In this document: positions 4,992-8,904 of the stretch, piece by piece | Position numbering within the stretch: position 1 is the first letter of the stretch | Layout of the letters: each line of letters opens with the position of its first letter | Made by a program: the position numbers and the translations under genes | The notes under the pieces: model-generated | Databases searched by the model: none | Told to the model about the DNA's origin: nothing | Seen by the model: only the letters and a program-made list of their open reading frames with translations | NCBI GenBank assembly: GCA_023400335.1 | Contig: JAEXFF010000309.1 | Span: forward strand, 1-8,904 | DNA: 8,904 bases | Reading direction: 5' to 3' | Source of the DNA: Bacteroidota bacterium | GTDB lineage: Bacteria > Bacteroidota > Bacteroidia > Bacteroidales > Marinifilaceae

Positions 4992-5471
4992 ATGAAAAAG
5001 CGTGAAATGTATAATGCTTATGCAGATTTAGAAGGATATAACTGTTTTGGATGCTCTCCCACAAACCCTTACGGACTAAAATGCAAATTTGTCGATGAGG
5101 GAGACTACATTAGTTGTCGTTGGATGCCTTCTGAAAATTATCAGGGTTTCTTTCACGTTTTACACGGAGGAATACAAGCTACACTGATCGATGAAATCGC
5201 AAGCTGGGCCATATTCTCTTACGCCAAAACAGCAGGAGTTACAACCGGGATGGAGATAAAATACCGGAAACCGGTATATACAAACAAAGGCGAAATTACG
5301 TTAAGGGCAAAAACTGTAAAAACAGAAAAACGCTTCGTCACAGCTCATGTGGAATTATTTAATGCGGCAGGAGAACTGGCTACCGAAGCGGAAGTCATAT
5401 ATATGATTTATCCCGAAGAAATCGCAAAGCGAAAACTGGATTGGCCGGGAGTCGAGGCTTTTTATAAATAG
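4992..5471 (+). CDS. PaaI-family hotdog-fold thioesterase
   Basis: Probably hydrolyses acyl-CoA thioesters in the cytoplasm; the acyl substrate is unknown. The 159 residues form one hotdog domain. The N-terminus has CFGCSPTNPYGL (Cys18, Cys21), a feature shared by many PaaI/THEM4-like proteins. The catalytic region is HGGIQATLIDEIASWA, with the HGG turn at 58-60 and acidic Asp67/Glu68 on the central helix, followed by the strands MEIKYRKPV and FVTAHVELFNAAGELATEAE. Two starts are possible, ATG 4992 and ATG 5007 (Met6), because a 12-bp direct repeat AAAGCGTGAAAT (4979-4990 and 4997-5008) duplicates the start region; the first is kept as it leaves a normal length. The HAD gene follows after 70 bp and may share the transcript. 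Confidence 0.88.
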   Translation: MKKREMYNAYADLEGYNCFGCSPTNPYGLKCKFVDEGDYISCRWMPSENYQGFFHVLHGGIQATLIDEIASWAIFSYAKTAGVTTGMEIKYRKPVYTNKGEITLRAKTVKTEKRFVTAHVELFNAAGELATEAEVIYMIYPEEIAKRKLDWPGVEAFYK

Positions 5472-5541
5472 GATATGCCTGTAAAGGCTGAATGGAAAGT
5501 GAAGAGCTAACACAACGAAATAATCAGATATCTGGGCAAAA

Positions 5542-6186
5542 ATGAAAAAATATAAAAATGTAGTCTGGGATTGGAACGGAACCTTATTAAATGATGTAAA
5601 TACAGGGGTTAATACCCTGAACCGCATGCTCGAAAAAAGAGAACTTCCAACCCTCAGCTTAGCCACCTACCGGGACGTATTTGGTTTTCCTGTAGAAGAT
5701 TTTTACCGTAAAGTAGGATTTGACCTTCAACAAGAAAGTTTACACGAAATTTCAGTAGATTTTGTAGAGACTTATGATCTCTGTGCCAAGGGAATTTGCC
5801 TGAATCCGGGAGTTACGGATACATTGCGTCAAATTCAGCATTTGGGGATAAAACAATATATTCTGTCTGCTTTACGGGAAGATCTGTTGAAACAGATGGT
5901 AACCGATTTCCATATTCAGGATTATTTTTACCAGGTGTGCGGTTCCGACAATATATACGCCTCCGGAAAAGTCGAACGGGGGAAACAGATGGTTGATAAA
6001 TATCACCTTTGCCCTGCAGAAACCCTGATGATAGGGGATACCATTCACGATGCGGAAGTTGCAAAGGCTCTGGGATTTGATGTACTCTTATATACAGGGG
6101 GACATAATAGCTCCGGCCGGCTGGCTGAAACGGCAAAAATAATCTCTCAGATGGACCAAATCCCGGAACTGTTATACTCCAACTGA
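5542..6186 (+). CDS. HAD-superfamily phosphatase (phosphoglycolate phosphatase-like), DxN variant
   Basis: A cytoplasmic phosphatase of the haloacid dehalogenase superfamily, subclass I with a helical cap (about 18-85); the substrate is unknown. Motif I is VVWDWNGTLLND: the nucleophile Asp10 is present, but the usual second Asp is Asn12. Motif II is Ser109 in YILSALRED, motif III is a Lys (143 or 148) in ASGKVERGK, and motif IV is GDTIHDAE with Asp166 and Asp170 for Mg. Length (214) and motif spacing are normal for Gph/PGMB-like enzymes. The Asp-to-Asn change at the general acid/base position is seen from the sequence; whether it lowers activity is inference, and DWNGTL forms a recurring subgroup as far as I recall. 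Its stop lies only 9 bp from the stop of the convergent ttcA-like gene, with no terminator between. Confidence 0.88.
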   Translation: MKKYKNVVWDWNGTLLNDVNTGVNTLNRMLEKRELPTLSLATYRDVFGFPVEDFYRKVGFDLQQESLHEISVDFVETYDLCAKGICLNPGVTDTLRQIQHLGIKQYILSALREDLLKQMVTDFHIQDYFYQVCGSDNIYASGKVERGKQMVDKYHLCPAETLMIGDTIHDAEVAKALGFDVLLYTGGHNSSGRLAETAKIISQMDQIPELLYSN

Positions 6187-6195
6187 ACCCTCCGC

Positions 6196-6927
6196 TCAAG
6201 GCAAATACTCCTGTTGTATATTTTTCATAGCTGCAAATAAATTATTCCGTACACAAGGAGAAAAAGTTTCCAGTTCCTGAAGCAGGCGCCGCACAGTATC
6301 CCGGTTTGTAGCATGCTCATGAGGACAACACTTTTTTTGTTTCCGAAAATTCCGGTAAACGGCATAGCGGGCCGTTTCTTCGTTGGTGATATAAATAAAA
6401 GGACGAATCAAAGTAAAGGTACCGTTAAACATAGTCAATCGGGGAGGCATACTGGCTATCGTCCCGTTAAACATCATACTCATCAGCAAACTCTCTACGG
6501 CATCATCCCGATGATGTCCCAATGCCAGTTTTTTACACCCTAATTCCTTTGCGATTTCAAATAAAGCTTTCCGCCTGTTCCAGGAACACACAAAACAAGC
6601 CGGTTTCCCGGAATTTTCTTTTACCTCGGTATTTACAGTCCTTACCACCAATTCTACCCCCAAGTGATCGCATAATTCCCGTATATAAGTGTGATCCGTT
6701 TCATAAACAACATTTTCAACGGCAATATGGGCAGCGACGACAGTGTAATTGTTTTTCGGATCCCTGGCCCTCAAGGCCAGTACTTCCAGCAAAGCCAAAG
6801 AATCCTTTCCTCCCGAAACCCCCACCAATATCTTCTCTCCCTCCTCTATCATCTGATAATCGTATATTGCTTTGCCGGCTTTCCGGAAAAATTCCCGCAT
6901 AAATAGCTTTTCTTCTTTGTTTCCCAT
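6196..6927 (-). CDS. ttcA: TtcA-like PP-loop tRNA 2-thiocytidine biosynthesis protein
   Basis: Probably the ATP-dependent enzyme that thiolates cytidine in tRNA (position 32 in TtcA proper). The 243-residue protein carries the N-type ATP pyrophosphatase loop GVSGGKDSLALLEVL (SGGKDS at 38-43). It then has CFVCSWNRRKALFEIAKELG with Cys111 and Cys114, LALGHHRDDAVESLL, and FNGTIASMPPRL, all in TtcA order. TtcA binds an iron-sulfur cluster through three cysteines; the third here is Cys200 or Cys201 in KKCCPHE, where the enterobacterial protein has PCNLCG, so the C-terminal site is arranged differently. It is shorter than E. coli TtcA (about 310) mainly at the C-terminus. Met10 is an alternative start. 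A perfect -7 motif (TATTTTTG on the minus strand, 6974-6981) gives a leader of about 40 nt. Assignment to TtcA rather than another TtcA/TilS-type thiolase is likely but not certain. Confidence 0.85.
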   Translation of the reverse strand: MGNKEEKLFMREFFRKAGKAIYDYQMIEEGEKILVGVSGGKDSLALLEVLALRARDPKNNYTVVAAHIAVENVVYETDHTYIRELCDHLGVELVVRTVNTEVKENSGKPACFVCSWNRRKALFEIAKELGCKKLALGHHRDDAVESLLMSMMFNGTIASMPPRLTMFNGTFTLIRPFIYITNEETARYAVYRNFRKQKKCCPHEHATNRDTVRRLLQELETFSPCVRNNLFAAMKNIQQEYLP

Positions 6928-6973
6928 AATCGATCTAAATAATTAATTTCCGGCTTTCCACTTTTTCAATCTG

Positions 6974-6981
6974 CAAAAATA
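6974..6981 (-). promoter_or_regulatory. Probable ttcA-like gene promoter -7 motif
   Basis: CAAAAATA on the plus strand reads TATTTTTG on the minus strand, an exact TAnnTTTG match. It lies 47 bp from the start codon and gives a short leader. The -33 region is A/T-rich with no exact TTTG at standard spacing. Confidence 0.5.
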
Positions 6982-7035
6982 AGCGGAATTCTTTTTTTTA
7001 AAGTTTTTTACTTTGTAAAATATTTCACTATCTTC

Positions 7036-8904
<1,869 letters not shown>

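Noticed and set aside
5355..5666. 103-codon minus-strand frame across the thioesterase-HAD junction
   Set aside because: It is antisense to two confident genes, and its product is Phe/Ser-rich without domain features.

Overview
The window looks like chromosomal DNA of an anaerobic gut-type Bacteroidota (order Bacteroidales). The grounds are moderate GC with AT-rich gaps, almost no Shine-Dalgarno sequences, the Bacteroidetes-type -7 promoter motif TAnnTTTG in intergenic gaps, a secreted LacZ-like GH2 beta-galactosidase with a short Sec signal, and best-remembered family matches for every gene. The codon style would fit Odoribacteraceae or relatives, but the genus is a guess.

Layout. (1) Positions 2-2650, plus strand: the C-terminal 400 residues of a CusA/CzcA heavy-metal RND pump, cut by the window edge, followed by its TolC-type outer-membrane channel. 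The periplasmic adaptor that would complete the complex is not between or after them here. (2) 2651-2918: a gap holding an 18-bp inverted repeat, a 14-bp direct repeat spaced 33 bp, and coding-like stretches broken by stops, probably gene debris. (3) 2919-3269, minus strand: a small Sel1-repeat protein. (4) 3270-3777: a 508-bp AT-rich gap without a sizeable gene and the most interesting part. It has a perfect 16-bp inverted repeat bounding a 148-bp segment, which contains a terminator-like hairpin and an outward-facing promoter motif next to one arm. After that come a possible 33-residue hydrophobic peptide, and then a greA promoter followed by two terminator-like hairpins in tandem before the greA start. 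(5) 3778-4708: greA and a HIT-family gene, a likely operon. (6) 4709-4991: a gap with several nested or competing hairpins. (7) 4992-6186: a PaaI-type hotdog thioesterase and a HAD phosphatase, likely co-transcribed. (8) 6196-6927, minus strand: a TtcA-like tRNA thiolation enzyme, converging on the HAD gene with only 9 bp between the stop codons. (9) 7153-8904: the first 584 codons of the beta-galactosidase, cut by the window edge.

How it fits together. Most genes are ordinary housekeeping or accessory functions that are not metabolically linked. The two best candidates for something undescribed are regulatory. One is a possible invertible (phase-variable) promoter whose flip would point it at the Sel1 gene instead of toward greA. 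The other is a greA leader with tandem terminators that could act as an attenuator and release a short RNA of about 80 nt, in the manner of GraL at E. coli greA but with unrelated sequence. Both rest on sequence architecture alone and need comparison with other strains and RNA data.
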